NCBI GenBank assembly: GCA_033721235.1
Contig: JAWWAY010000011.1
Span: forward strand, 34,986 to 98,985
Direction: 5' to 3'
DNA from: UBA5078 sp033721235
GTDB taxonomy: Bacteria > Pseudomonadota > Gammaproteobacteria > Pseudomonadales > Pseudohongiellaceae
DNA: 64,000 nucleotides
The notes beneath the pieces were generated by a model. That model was given only the letters and a program-made list of their open reading frames with translations. It was not told the DNA's origin and did no database searches. The translations under genes were made by a program, and so were the position numbers. Below, piece by piece: positions 16,491 to 23,990 of this stretch (positions within the stretch are counted from its first letter, which is position 1; each line of letters starts with the position of its first letter).

Positions 16491-17555
16491 TCAAGGAACA
16501 TCACGGCGCCCGGTTTTTTCCTTGTGGATCTTTGCGCCTTTCACCATTTTTCCAAAACTTCTATCCTTAGCTCGCTTTTCGGCCATGCTGGCTGTAGAAA
16601 GTTTATTTTCGCGCATTAATTTATGGTAACTGTCCAGTCTGCGCTTGTTTAGGTGCCCTTCTTCTATGGACGCAAGTACAGCACACCCCGGCTCATTCAT
16701 GTGTTGGCAATCCATAAACCGGCATTGGGAAGACAGCTGTTCGATGTCGCCAAAAACATGTCCCAATCCGTCATCTACGTCCGCAATCCGTAATTCTCGC
16801 ATTCCGGGTACATCTATAATTAGGCCACCCGAAGGAAGAAAATACAGCTCTCGGTGAGTTGTCGTATGCCGCCCTTTTTTGTCATCTTCCCTAATGCCCC
16901 CTGTAGCAGCCAATGTATCCTGAGCCAAGGCATTTAATAGTGTGGACTTTCCCACGCCCGAGGAACCTACAAGCGCGATAGTGGCATTACCAGCGATCCA
17001 TCCTTTAACCCCATCCAGCGTGGATAAATCAAGAGCATTTACTCCCTCAACCGCGACACCAGACTGAACGCTACGAGCTCGCTCAATAAAACTGTTCACA
17101 TCATCTGCTAGATCGATCTTCGTAAGAATAATCACCGGAATAGCCCCGGCTTCATTACATAAAGCGAGGTAGCGCTCTAAACGAGACTCTTTGAATTCTT
17201 CATTGCAAGAAGTGACTATAAACAGCACATCGATATTTGCCGCAATAGGCTGAAACTGAGTTGTGTTTCCAGAGCCTATACGCTTAAAAAGGCTTTTTCT
17301 CTCAAGCACCTGCTCAATTCGGGTAAGAGTTTCATCCAATATAACCCAGTCACCAACAGTGGGACGATCAATGGGTTCGGCCTGCTGCAGGTTTATTGAT
17401 AGCTCTACGCTTCTGCGTTCATCACCGCAAGCAACCCCGATAACTGATCGCTGCACCGAAATGACACGTCCAAGGCGGCTTTCTTGCACACTATAGTCGG
17501 ATAGTTGTTGAGCAAAAAAAGGGACGAAACCGAGTTTTACTAATAATTCATTCAT
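16491..17555 (-). CDS. rsgA: Ribosome small-subunit-dependent GTPase A (RsgA, second-type copy)
   Basis: The protein has 354 residues with the circularly permuted GTPase order of RsgA. An N-terminal OB-fold (GRVISVQRSVIGVACGDERR) comes first, then G4 LTKIDLADD, G1 GSSGVGKSTLLNAL and G3 DVPGMREL. The C-terminal zinc module is CRFMDCQHMNEPGCAV. The family helps mature the 30S subunit. The opening LGFVPFFAQQL and basic tail resemble the extra RsgA copy of vibrios and other gammaproteobacteria rather than the housekeeping copy beside orn. It lies within the cassette-rich region and is flanked by near-identical direct 15-mers (16471-16485 and 17614-17628). Confidence 0.85.
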   Translation of the reverse strand: MNELLVKLGFVPFFAQQLSDYSVQESRLGRVISVQRSVIGVACGDERRSVELSINLQQAEPIDRPTVGDWVILDETLTRIEQVLERKSLFKRIGSGNTTQFQPIAANIDVLFIVTSCNEEFKESRLERYLALCNEAGAIPVIILTKIDLADDVNSFIERARSVQSGVAVEGVNALDLSTLDGVKGWIAGNATIALVGSSGVGKSTLLNALAQDTLAATGGIREDDKKGRHTTTHRELYFLPSGGLIIDVPGMRELRIADVDDGLGHVFGDIEQLSSQCRFMDCQHMNEPGCAVLASIEEGHLNKRRLDSYHKLMRENKLSTASMAEKRAKDRSFGKMVKGAKIHKEKTGRRDVP

Positions 17556-17613
17556 AGCGTTTACCGCTCTGTTCCATAGAACAAAGGTGACTTCTACTGC
17601 GATGCGAAGATCA

Positions 17614-17642
17614 GTAAGTGTCTCTTATGCGTACTGTTAGGC
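17614..17642. repeat. Half attC-like site and flanking 15-mer
   Basis: On the minus strand the HAD stop codon lies in GCCTAACAGTACGCATAAG, a cassette-type left box (GCCTAAC). It is also the mirror image of the ends of repeats B and C (CTTATCG.ACTGTTA). No matching right box is recognisable before rsgA. The adjacent GTAAGTGTCTCTTAT (17614-17628) repeats GTGAGTGTCGCTTAT on the other side of rsgA. Confidence 0.45.
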
Positions 17643-18299
17643 AATTTTACTCAACATGTTTGGTAGCTCTTCGATGCTCATAATTACACCATCACAGAAT
17701 GCAGGCTCCGGAAAATGCTCGTTCTTAAGCCAAACAGCCCTCATTCCTAGTAACTTGGCAGGTTCTATGTCCGCTTCTGGGTTATCTCCCACGAACACTG
17801 CCTCAGACGGTGATACAGATAACTCGCGAAGACAAGTCATGAAAATTGCGTGATCCGGCTTCTTACATCCGACTGACTCAGAGATGCAAATGGAAGAGAA
17901 GTATTTTGCTATTCCGCTTGCTTCAATTTTGGCCGTTTGCCCTTTTGTTCTTCCGTTGCTAACCAAGCCAATGCGGTAATATTGAGACAGCATGTTCAAT
18001 GTATCACGAGCACCCGCAAACAGAACGGGCTCTTTTCCATAATGATCTTTGAAATCTTCAAAAATTTCAGTGACCAAGCGACTACTCGAAAAACCCAGAT
18101 CAATACAAGCCGATGTAAATGCCGTAAGCTTATCAGCGTAACCGTTTTGTTGATACCTAAGACAAGCCTCCGTATATTCTTCGTCGGTGCAACTATGCAG
18201 ATCTGTGAAACGCAGGTGTTGGCCCAACAGAAATCGTCGCATTGTTTCCGTGCGGTCAATAAGCGTCTCATCTAAATCAAACAGTACAGCTCGAATCAT
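17637..18299 (-). CDS. HAD-superfamily hydrolase (phosphatase-like), integron cassette gene
   Basis: The protein has 220 residues. Motif I, VLFDLDETLIDRT, gives the nucleophile and acid Asp pair. Motif II is GLVSNG. Motif III is the Lys in VGCKKPDHAIF. Motif IV, VFVGDNPEADIEPAKLLGMR, completes the HAD active site. A helical cap (about 16-90) indicates a subfamily I phosphatase such as a phosphoglycolate- or nucleotidase-like enzyme; the substrate is open. The ATG follows seven bases after the GTTAGGC box of the attC at 18307-18359. Its own stop overlaps another GCCTAAC box. Both are hallmarks of a gene cassette. Confidence 0.85.
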   Translation of the reverse strand: MIRAVLFDLDETLIDRTETMRRFLLGQHLRFTDLHSCTDEEYTEACLRYQQNGYADKLTAFTSACIDLGFSSSRLVTEIFEDFKDHYGKEPVLFAGARDTLNMLSQYYRIGLVSNGRTKGQTAKIEASGIAKYFSSICISESVGCKKPDHAIFMTCLRELSVSPSEAVFVGDNPEADIEPAKLLGMRAVWLKNEHFPEPAFCDGVIMSIEELPNMLSKIA

Positions 18300-18306
18300 A
18301 GGGATT

Positions 18307-18359
18307 GCCTAACGCCGCGCTCTGCGGAAAATTTGTCCGACAGCAGCGCTTTCTTAAGT
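18307..18359 (-). repeat. attC-like site between the 3-TM gene and the HAD gene
   Basis: On the minus strand this runs from CACTTAAG through AAAGCGCTGCTGTCGGA and TCCGCAGAGCGCGGC to GTTAGGC, giving a 53-base imperfect palindrome. The right box GTTAGGC fits GTTRRRY; the left box is mutated (CTTAAG in place of YYYAAC). The inner stem sequences match the sites at 20083 and 21404. Confidence 0.8.
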
Positions 18360-18363
18360 GATT

Positions 18364-18807
18364 TCACCCCAACGCTATCCACTTAGTGACGCCAATTAAG
18401 ACACCAAGAGAAATGTAGAACCCCCAAACTGAAAAGGATTTGGCGGCTTCGAATTGTAGTTTCGACATATTACCAACGGGCATGACAGAGTAAAGGTCTT
18501 GCTCGGTAAGGCTTCCAGCTCGTAGCTTGGAAACAAACTGGTTATATGAATTACGAAAGCCCTTTTCTAGAGCCAAGTAATAAGCGTCAAGAGCCAAAAA
18601 TACAAGGGTTGGTAAAAGTGCAATCCAAGCATAATCAGGCTTGCCTTTATCAGCTATTATCACAAGGACAGCAGCTACTAAGGTCACGCACCATGCTTTG
18701 CAATTGGTGCTATTTGTTGACATTCGCTGAATGACGTTTTGGATTATTCCAAGATGCGTTTGAATCGAGGCTGCTTCGGGGTCGATTTGGAGCGGATTTT
18801 CACTCAT
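18364..18807 (-). CDS. Three-TM membrane protein of the TIR cassette
   Basis: The protein has 147 residues: a short N-terminal helix (QTHLGIIQNVIQRMSTNS), TM1 about 40-53, TM2 about 60-80, an intervening amphipathic stretch and TM3 about 124-144. The arrangement of a helix, two TM helices and a cytosolic segment resembles SLATT-like membrane effectors of bacterial immunity, but no specific match can be claimed. It starts two bases after the TIR-like gene stop and shares its cassette, so the two are co-translated. A role as pore-forming effector or membrane anchor of the TIR module is inference. Confidence 0.6.
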   Translation of the reverse strand: MSENPLQIDPEAASIQTHLGIIQNVIQRMSTNSTNCKAWCVTLVAAVLVIIADKGKPDYAWIALLPTLVFLALDAYYLALEKGFRNSYNQFVSKLRAGSLTEQDLYSVMPVGNMSKLQFEAAKSFSVWGFYISLGVLIGVTKWIALG

Positions 18808-18809
18808 AT

Positions 18810-19490
18810 TTAGTTCCGTTTGTTCTTAATAGCGTGGTCAATCCAGTCAGAAATATTTGCAGCGATATCCCGATAGGCTCGTGATGGATCAGGATCGTAA
18901 CACGGCACCACGGATGACAGCTTGCGCCCATCATTAAAAGTGAGTTCATCAAAGGGGTTGGCGCCTTTTCGGCACGTGCCATCTCTTGCGCATCTAATAT
19001 TATGTATGTGGATCCCGATAATAGCTTTACCTTGGTTCCAAGCCCTCTCTATCTCGTATTTTACCCACGGACGTGAGGCAGTCTCTGAACCAACAAGAAC
19101 AATCACACACCTTTTATACTTCATGTTTTGATCGATCCAGTTTTGCACAGCGGTCTTACCACTCCTTTTGATCCGCTCCCACTCATTTGCACTTACTTCG
19201 GAGTTCCCTTCAATTGCTCCAATGTTTCGTATTTGCTGAACACGCATAACATCATTAGCGAAATGAAAGCTGTAGAAAACGGGAATTTTCGCCACTTTTT
19301 TCTCCTTACTATTCAGTGTCAGTGCACCGCCAATTACACCGCCAGCCAGTAAACCACCTATGCCGGGCACCAATACATTGCCCAAAAGCGCGCCGGCTGC
19401 CGGCCAGAAAACTTGCTCCACTCTAAATTGGCCAACTCGTTTTTTTGGCGCCTTCAATTTTATTGGGCGTTGGCTTTTGCTATGTGCCAT
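18810..19490 (-). CDS. MTH538/DUF1863 TIR-like (ThsB-type) protein with membrane segment
   Basis: The protein has 226 residues. The N-terminus is basic, followed by a Gly-rich hydrophobic hairpin (FWPAAGALLGNVLVPGIGGL, about 29-58). The TIR-like domain then runs VFYSFHFANDVMRVQQIRNI, EWERIKRSG and CVIVLVGSETASRPWVKYEI, to IIGIHIHNIR. This is the DUF1863/MTH538 flavodoxin-like TIR variant; the WVKYE Glu (about 146) is where TIR enzymes have their catalytic Glu. ThsB proteins of this type make a cyclic ADP-ribose signal in Thoeris defence. No ThsA lies beside it. It is the middle gene of a three-gene cassette. Confidence 0.8.
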   Translation of the reverse strand: MAHSKSQRPIKLKAPKKRVGQFRVEQVFWPAAGALLGNVLVPGIGGLLAGGVIGGALTLNSKEKKVAKIPVFYSFHFANDVMRVQQIRNIGAIEGNSEVSANEWERIKRSGKTAVQNWIDQNMKYKRCVIVLVGSETASRPWVKYEIERAWNQGKAIIGIHIHNIRCARDGTCRKGANPFDELTFNDGRKLSSVVPCYDPDPSRAYRDIAANISDWIDHAIKNKRN

Positions 19491-19521
19491 CGAAAACCTA
19501 TTGGAAATCTACATATTGCCA

Positions 19522-20049
19522 CTAGAGATTGCTAATCCAAGCTCCTGAATTTGATCCAGCATCAAAAGCTGCGTAGCCAGACCTGCCGGTTTGTTTATCA
19601 GTTCCTTCATCAATCTTCTTGTACAACTGAAGATATTCGTTCCCGTACCAATTCCCAGAGTCATCTTCGGTAGGAATAATTAATATTTTTCCATATCCTT
19701 TTTGGGAATCGGCATACCCGATCTCCCAAGGACACCAACGTGATTGAGTGGAATTGCTTGTGGCCAAAAACAGAAACCAATCTGTTGATGTTATTTTTGA
19801 CTTAATCTTACTTGCCGTCTCCTTATTGGGCGAACTTGGCATTTCATTGTCTTCCCAGTCTATGTACAGATCCCACCCGTTCTCTTTCAGCAGGACTTGA
19901 AGCCCTTTCGCCAGCTCTTGATCCTTATGGCTATGACAAAGAAATGCTGTTTGTTTATTCTTCAACAATGCTTCATTCAAAGACTTAGCAACGACAACAC
20001 TTTCTGATCTTCCCGCCGCTGACCTTAGATTTCTTGTTTTAATCGCCAA
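19522..20049 (-). CDS. TIR-domain protein
   Basis: The protein has 175 residues. The TIR domain spans about 33-140: strand A TAFLCHSHKDQELAKGL, strand B WDLYIDWEDNEMP, strand C TDWFLFLATSNSTQSRWCPW followed by EIGYAD with the likely catalytic Glu at about 109, then KILIIPTEDD. The S.WC..E pattern is that of NAD-cleaving bacterial TIRs. A basic N-terminal extension of about 30 residues precedes it. It is the first gene of the cassette whose upstream end is the attC at 20083-20154. It is followed after 31 bases by the TIR-like gene with no attC between. A defence role is inferred from family and context. Confidence 0.8.
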   Translation of the reverse strand: MAIKTRNLRSAAGRSESVVVAKSLNEALLKNKQTAFLCHSHKDQELAKGLQVLLKENGWDLYIDWEDNEMPSSPNKETASKIKSKITSTDWFLFLATSNSTQSRWCPWEIGYADSQKGYGKILIIPTEDDSGNWYGNEYLQLYKKIDEGTDKQTGRSGYAAFDAGSNSGAWISNL

Positions 20050-20082
20050 TTTTTACTCCAGTTTCAATTTTCAAGCCAAGGC

Positions 20083-20154
20083 ACTTAACGCCGCGCTCTG
20101 CGGCAAGTTTGAAGCGCAGCGAAAAACTTGTCCGATAGCAGCGCTTTGTTAGCT
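20083..20154 (-). repeat. attC site (72 bp)
   Basis: On the minus strand AGCTAAC opens the site and GTTAAGT closes it. Complementary inner arms GCGCTGCTATCGGACAAGTT and AACTTGCCGCAGAGCGCGGC lie between them. Box sequences fit RYYYAAC and GTTRRRY. The stop codon of the PD-(D/E)XK gene lies two bases before the site, and the TIR gene follows it. Confidence 0.9.
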
Positions 20155-20155
20155 T

Positions 20156-21382
20156 TTACCTTGGTATGTGGTAGAGCATAACTGCCAGTTTTACCAATCT
20201 GTTTCTATCACCATCAAGATGAAACTCGTAGTTAAACCAAGTTTCATCCTTTTCATCAACGCACTTGAGAAAATTGGAGTGTTTTGGAGATGCCTCTTTA
20301 GCAGTTTCAACCACGCTGCTAAACTCTTTGTTCGGCACAAACATAATCACCGCAGCCTTTGAATCCCTCCAGGTAAGATAACCTAAAAGCTGACTTATTG
20401 TGGCTAGGAAGCTTTTCTCACCTTTCCAGAATTTGCATTCACCAATAAATACATTTGAGCCTTCATGCCTAAGCAATATGTCGGTCTTACCAGTTTTATT
20501 AAATGTTTCTCCAGTTGCAGAACCTTCAAAATTTGGCTCTAACATCATTAAAAAGTGATCTCTAAGATGCTCTTCTTCTTTGCCTGCGTACAGGCTAGGC
20601 AACCGCTCAAATTCCTTTCCTACATCGTGGATTAATTTCAATATGTCGATATATGTAGACTGATCAAGACTTGGCTCAGGTGAAAAGCCCGCCTCCTTTA
20701 TGCTTGGCTTATTTAAAATAGGTTTCTTTCGCTTCTGAGGCGCAGGAATAGAGAATGTTGCTGGTGCCGCACTAGATTTCTTTATTGGAACACCTAACGA
20801 TGCTAACACCCCAGAGCTCTTTTGAATTCTCGTTTTTCGCATGATAAATGCATTACGAACATGTTGCTCCAGGCTAGCGTTCGCTCTTTCCACCTCAGCT
20901 TTCACGTTTTCATATTGCTGCAAAATACTTCTGATGTTCTCGTCCTTTCTACGAACTATCTCATCCGCATCATCCCTGAAGTTGATTATTTCAAAGCAAA
21001 ACTCATCTCGACTAACCTCTATCTCCATAGTCCACAAAATTCTAGAACTGGGCACGCAGTGTAGTAATTGAATATTGCCACTTATCGGAACATGAAATTT
21101 AATTACATCCTTTTTATAGGATTTTCCTGAGTACACGTTGAAATCGGGGGGAAAGCGCTCGGCCGGTATCATTTGTTCGCTTGAAGAAGCGTAAATCTCA
21201 TCTACGTGAATTTCTAGATTTTCGACTGTCGCCTCTGATACTTTATGGGCGACATAGTCATCTTCGTTGACATTTAGAATGTAGTCATCCTTTTCGGATT
21301 CAATAGAGTGAGCAATATTCGCTTTGCTTGCCTCGAGAAAGTCCCGCAGCTCTCTTTCTCCGAAAACTCTACTTCTTCTCAT
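20156..21382 (-). CDS. Coiled-coil protein with C-terminal PD-(D/E)XK nuclease-like domain
   Basis: The protein has 408 residues. The N-terminal 1-140 appears as a mixed alpha/beta sensor region of no recognised family. Residues 140-180 form a charged coiled coil, and 200-235 a Pro/Ser/Lys linker. From about 245, EEEHLRDHFL (Glu), GKTDILLRHEG (Asp about 301) and NVFIGECKFWKG (Glu 315, Lys 317) form the E...D...ExK core of restriction-type nucleases; a Gln-rich helix SQLLGYLTWRD follows. DNA or RNA cleavage is predicted from the motif only. It lies between two matching attC sites, with its ATG 22 bases after GTTAGCT, so it is a cassette gene. Confidence 0.7.
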   Translation of the reverse strand: MRRSRVFGERELRDFLEASKANIAHSIESEKDDYILNVNEDDYVAHKVSEATVENLEIHVDEIYASSSEQMIPAERFPPDFNVYSGKSYKKDVIKFHVPISGNIQLLHCVPSSRILWTMEIEVSRDEFCFEIINFRDDADEIVRRKDENIRSILQQYENVKAEVERANASLEQHVRNAFIMRKTRIQKSSGVLASLGVPIKKSSAAPATFSIPAPQKRKKPILNKPSIKEAGFSPEPSLDQSTYIDILKLIHDVGKEFERLPSLYAGKEEEHLRDHFLMMLEPNFEGSATGETFNKTGKTDILLRHEGSNVFIGECKFWKGEKSFLATISQLLGYLTWRDSKAAVIMFVPNKEFSSVVETAKEASPKHSNFLKCVDEKDETWFNYEFHLDGDRNRLVKLAVMLYHIPR

Positions 21383-21403
21383 ATTTGCCTAAATCTCCAT
21401 AAA

Positions 21404-21475
21404 AGCTAACGCCGCGCTCTGCGGAAAACTTGAAGCGTAGCGTAAAGTTTTTCCGACAGCAGCGCTTTGTTAGCC
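21404..21475 (-). repeat. attC site (72 bp)
   Basis: On the minus strand it opens with GGCTAAC (containing the stop codon of the RelA/SpoT gene) and closes with GTTAGCT. The inner arms CAAAGCGCTGCTGTCGGA and TCCGCAGAGCGCGGC are the same as in the sites at 18307 and 20083. Both boxes fit the attC consensus and are fully complementary, so this is the best-preserved site in the window. Confidence 0.92.
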
Positions 21476-22540
21476 ATTTTCTGCCAGCCATGCTTCAAAC
21501 GTTTCGGTTGATTGGTTGGTCAGCAATTTAGAAAACGCTTCCTTATTACCGTTATATAGGCAGTGCCTAATAATTGTATAAGGATTCAACTTATCATTTG
21601 GGTACTCATTTTCGAAAAACTCCTTATATCGCTTTACTAGCGAGATGTTCTCTCGCATATAGAAATTGAATTTTCCGCGAGTTATATCCGGTTTCAGAGA
21701 CACAATTTCTTCGGTAAATCCGTCCACCTTATGGGGCTCGAACTCAAAACCGTTAAAAAAGTGCTGCGCTATCTTCAAAAAGCTGAACGCGTTTAAAGGG
21801 GAAATTGTAAACCTAGGTGCTTCTTCACCCGATTCAACTTGATCGGTTTCCTGAGTGATTTGTTCTTGAGGGACGTCTTCTGCCCTTATACTTTCTTCTG
21901 TGGCATTTCGGATTTCTCTGAACTCCCTATCTGCCACCTCAAATAGCGCGGCTAGAGAGTTAATTCGTCTTTTAAGGTAATTCGGTATAGATTTTTTGTA
22001 CTTAATCTTGTGATCAAGAACGCTCCATGAGTCCTGTATTATCGTCCGTATTTGAACCTCAAACTGGAAATCTGTGAACTTCGAATATTCAGGAAGCCCC
22101 CTTCTTTGTTCATTTAATTTCAGATCCAAATGGAGACCTTTATAGCCGAAAGAGTTTTCGGTATTTTCAATCTGTGAAATCTTGTCAGTTATATCAATAA
22201 CATCAAAATGCTCGCACAAAAGATCTTTAATTTTGACTATATCATCCTCATAGAGGCAAACTACCCGCAAGCCTATTAGGTCGGTGATGTGATCTATAAT
22301 CTGATATTCTTCGCCTTCTGATTCAAGATCTGTTCGATATTTTCTGCTGAATTTCTTTACGCATTCGTCCCTATCTTTTACTCGGCCTTCAATTTTTGAC
22401 AAAGCAATATCGCTGGAGCTTCTGATTAGGGAATTCACTAGAGTGATGAATGAACCCTTTGCGCCATCCAGTAGCCCACTATTTTCGTTGTAGTAATCTC
22501 GGAAAATTGTCTTTTCCGTCTCAAAATCCAAAGATGGCAT
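21470..22540 (-). CDS. RelA/SpoT-domain (ppGpp synthetase-like) protein on an integron cassette
   Basis: The protein has 356 residues. The frame is open for 77 codons upstream, but that part is repeat element B. The ATG at 22540 has AGGGAG upstream and follows the GTTAGCC box by 18 bases, so it is chosen. The synthetase domain (about 25-230) shows DLIGLRVVCLYEDD, SFGYKGLHLDLKL and FEVQIRTIIQDSWSVLDHKI followed by KYK, the GTP/ATP-binding residues of the family. No HD hydrolase, TGS or ACT domain is present. The 150-residue C-terminal region is unrecognised. It could be a small alarmone synthetase or a toxic ToxSAS/CapRel-type enzyme. Confidence 0.8.
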   Translation of the reverse strand: MPSLDFETEKTIFRDYYNENSGLLDGAKGSFITLVNSLIRSSSDIALSKIEGRVKDRDECVKKFSRKYRTDLESEGEEYQIIDHITDLIGLRVVCLYEDDIVKIKDLLCEHFDVIDITDKISQIENTENSFGYKGLHLDLKLNEQRRGLPEYSKFTDFQFEVQIRTIIQDSWSVLDHKIKYKKSIPNYLKRRINSLAALFEVADREFREIRNATEESIRAEDVPQEQITQETDQVESGEEAPRFTISPLNAFSFLKIAQHFFNGFEFEPHKVDGFTEEIVSLKPDITRGKFNFYMRENISLVKRYKEFFENEYPNDKLNPYTIIRHCLYNGNKEAFSKLLTNQSTETFEAWLAENG

Positions 22541-22558
22541 GTATTCTCCCTGAAGGAT

Positions 22559-22728
22559 GGCTAACAGTCCGATAAGGAGGCCAGCGGCCTCCCTATCAGG
22601 ATTATGAGGCGGCCTTTTAATCCGCCCATCGAATATGGGGTTGTCTGTAACTGCTTGAACATCCAAACAATTTCCTTTTGCATTGGTTAAGCATTTTTTG
22701 GGAAAAAGGCCAGCGGCCTTATAACACG
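22559..22728 (-). repeat. Dispersed cassette-head repeat, copy B
   Basis: About 168 bases, closely matching copy C (34287-34457) and more loosely copy A (15072-15227). On the minus strand it starts with CGTGTTATAAGGCCGCTGGCC and carries GCTTAACCAAT, GGATGTTCAAGCAGTTACA and GGCCGCCTCATAAT. It ends CTTATCGGACTGTTAGCC. Several short hairpins (GGCCGCTGGCC; GGAGGCC...GGCCTCC) are inside. It directly precedes the RelA/SpoT cassette gene. Confidence 0.85.
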
Positions 22729-22813
22729 ATTTACTAACTATACTTTTAACTTGACGGGATTCCCAGCACATTTTTACGACGCAATAACGGCTCGCGAACC
22801 TTTAAGCCAAGCA

Positions 22814-23986
22814 TCAATAGCTAACCTTAACCCCCTCCTCAATCAAATTCGACGGATACAACACCACCTGCTCCCCCTCGCTTAAGCCATAACTCACTCG
22901 TGCGAAGTTGCGATTACGATCGCCAATGGATATCTGCCTTAGCGCTACACGATCATCCTCCACGACGTACACGGCCCAGCCCTCTGGGTCTTGGAATAGC
23001 GCGCTGGTGGGCACAAGCAACACACGGTCGAAGTCGAGGATGTTGACTGCCACTTCCACTCTGTAGCCTGCGCCTAGGTTTTGGGGTGAGTTAAGTAGAT
23101 CGATGATGACGTTGACGCGTTGTTCTTCTACGCCAAGGGCGGAGATCTTGGTGAAGGCTTGGGGTTCTATATAGCGCACCACGCCCTCGACTGGCACATC
23201 GCCGCCCCAGCCGTTGATGCTGACTTGGTCGCCGGTGTCTACGCGCACGGCGTCTTGGGTGAGCAGGTCGACGACGACTTCTAGGATGTCTTGATTGCTG
23301 ATTTCGAATAGCGGCGTGCCCGCTAGGATGACGCGCTCGCTCTCTTCCATCACTCTTAATACTGTGCCATTAACCGGCGCGGTGATCTCTTGTATCTCGC
23401 TGTTCTCGGCATCCACTTGGATGTTGCTGCCGCGCAGGCGTGAGCGGACGCTCTCGACGTCTGCCGTGGCGGCTTCTACTGCGGCCTGGCCGCTGGTGAC
23501 ACGCGCCTGGGTGGCCACTACTGCTTGGCGATAGGACTCCACCTCCTCTTGGCTGATGAGCCTGTTTTGTAGCAGTTCTTCGCGGCGCTCTAACTCTCGT
23601 CTTGTGGCCGATAGTGCGCCCTGTGCCTCTTCTAATAGCGCCTGTTCTGCACGTAGCCTGGCCTCGGCGGATAATAGGTTGGCGCTCTCTACCGCTACGG
23701 TGCGATTGTCCTGTGGGGTTAGCGCCACGCGGGCAACGACTTGGCCTTGGGTGACGCTATCGCCTTCGTTGAGGTAGGAGCGCAGTAGTCGGCCAGAGAT
23801 GGGGCTGGCGACGATATAGGGGTCGCGCGCTCGGGTTCTGCCCTCGTCCTCCACCGTGACCACAAAGCGTCCCTCTGTGATTGTCGCAACCTCGACAGGC
23901 ACGGGAGCGGGCTGCATTAATACAGCAATTAGTGCTATCAAACCGATCACCAGCACTGCCGCGATCGCCTTGGTCCATATCTTCAT
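22814..23986 (-). CDS. HlyD-type periplasmic adaptor of an ABC export system
   Basis: The protein has 390 residues. An N-terminal TM anchor (AVLVIGLIALIAVLMQP) is followed by a lipoyl half (ASPISGRLLRSYLNEGDSVT), a long coiled-coil hairpin rich in Glu/Arg/Ala (about 85-180), the second lipoyl half (ITAPVNGTVLRVMEESERVI) and beta-barrel and membrane-proximal domains. This is the order of membrane fusion proteins. It is last of three genes on the minus strand with the permease and ATPase, four bases after the permease stop. The complex probably exports a small molecule or lipid. The substrate is not evident and no outer-membrane channel gene is nearby. Confidence 0.85.
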   Translation of the reverse strand: MKIWTKAIAAVLVIGLIALIAVLMQPAPVPVEVATITEGRFVVTVEDEGRTRARDPYIVASPISGRLLRSYLNEGDSVTQGQVVARVALTPQDNRTVAVESANLLSAEARLRAEQALLEEAQGALSATRRELERREELLQNRLISQEEVESYRQAVVATQARVTSGQAAVEAATADVESVRSRLRGSNIQVDAENSEIQEITAPVNGTVLRVMEESERVILAGTPLFEISNQDILEVVVDLLTQDAVRVDTGDQVSINGWGGDVPVEGVVRYIEPQAFTKISALGVEEQRVNVIIDLLNSPQNLGAGYRVEVAVNILDFDRVLLVPTSALFQDPEGWAVYVVEDDRVALRQISIGDRNRNFARVSYGLSEGEQVVLYPSNLIEEGVKVSY

Positions 23987-23990
23987 TGTT

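Noticed and set aside
18810..20049. Classical Thoeris system
   Set aside because: ThsB-like proteins are present but no ThsA (Sir2 or Macro-SLOG) gene lies in the cassette or beside it.
22541..22771. N-terminal extension of the RelA/SpoT protein
   Set aside because: These 77 codons are repeat element B and a GTTAGCC box; the ATG at 22540 has its own ribosome site.
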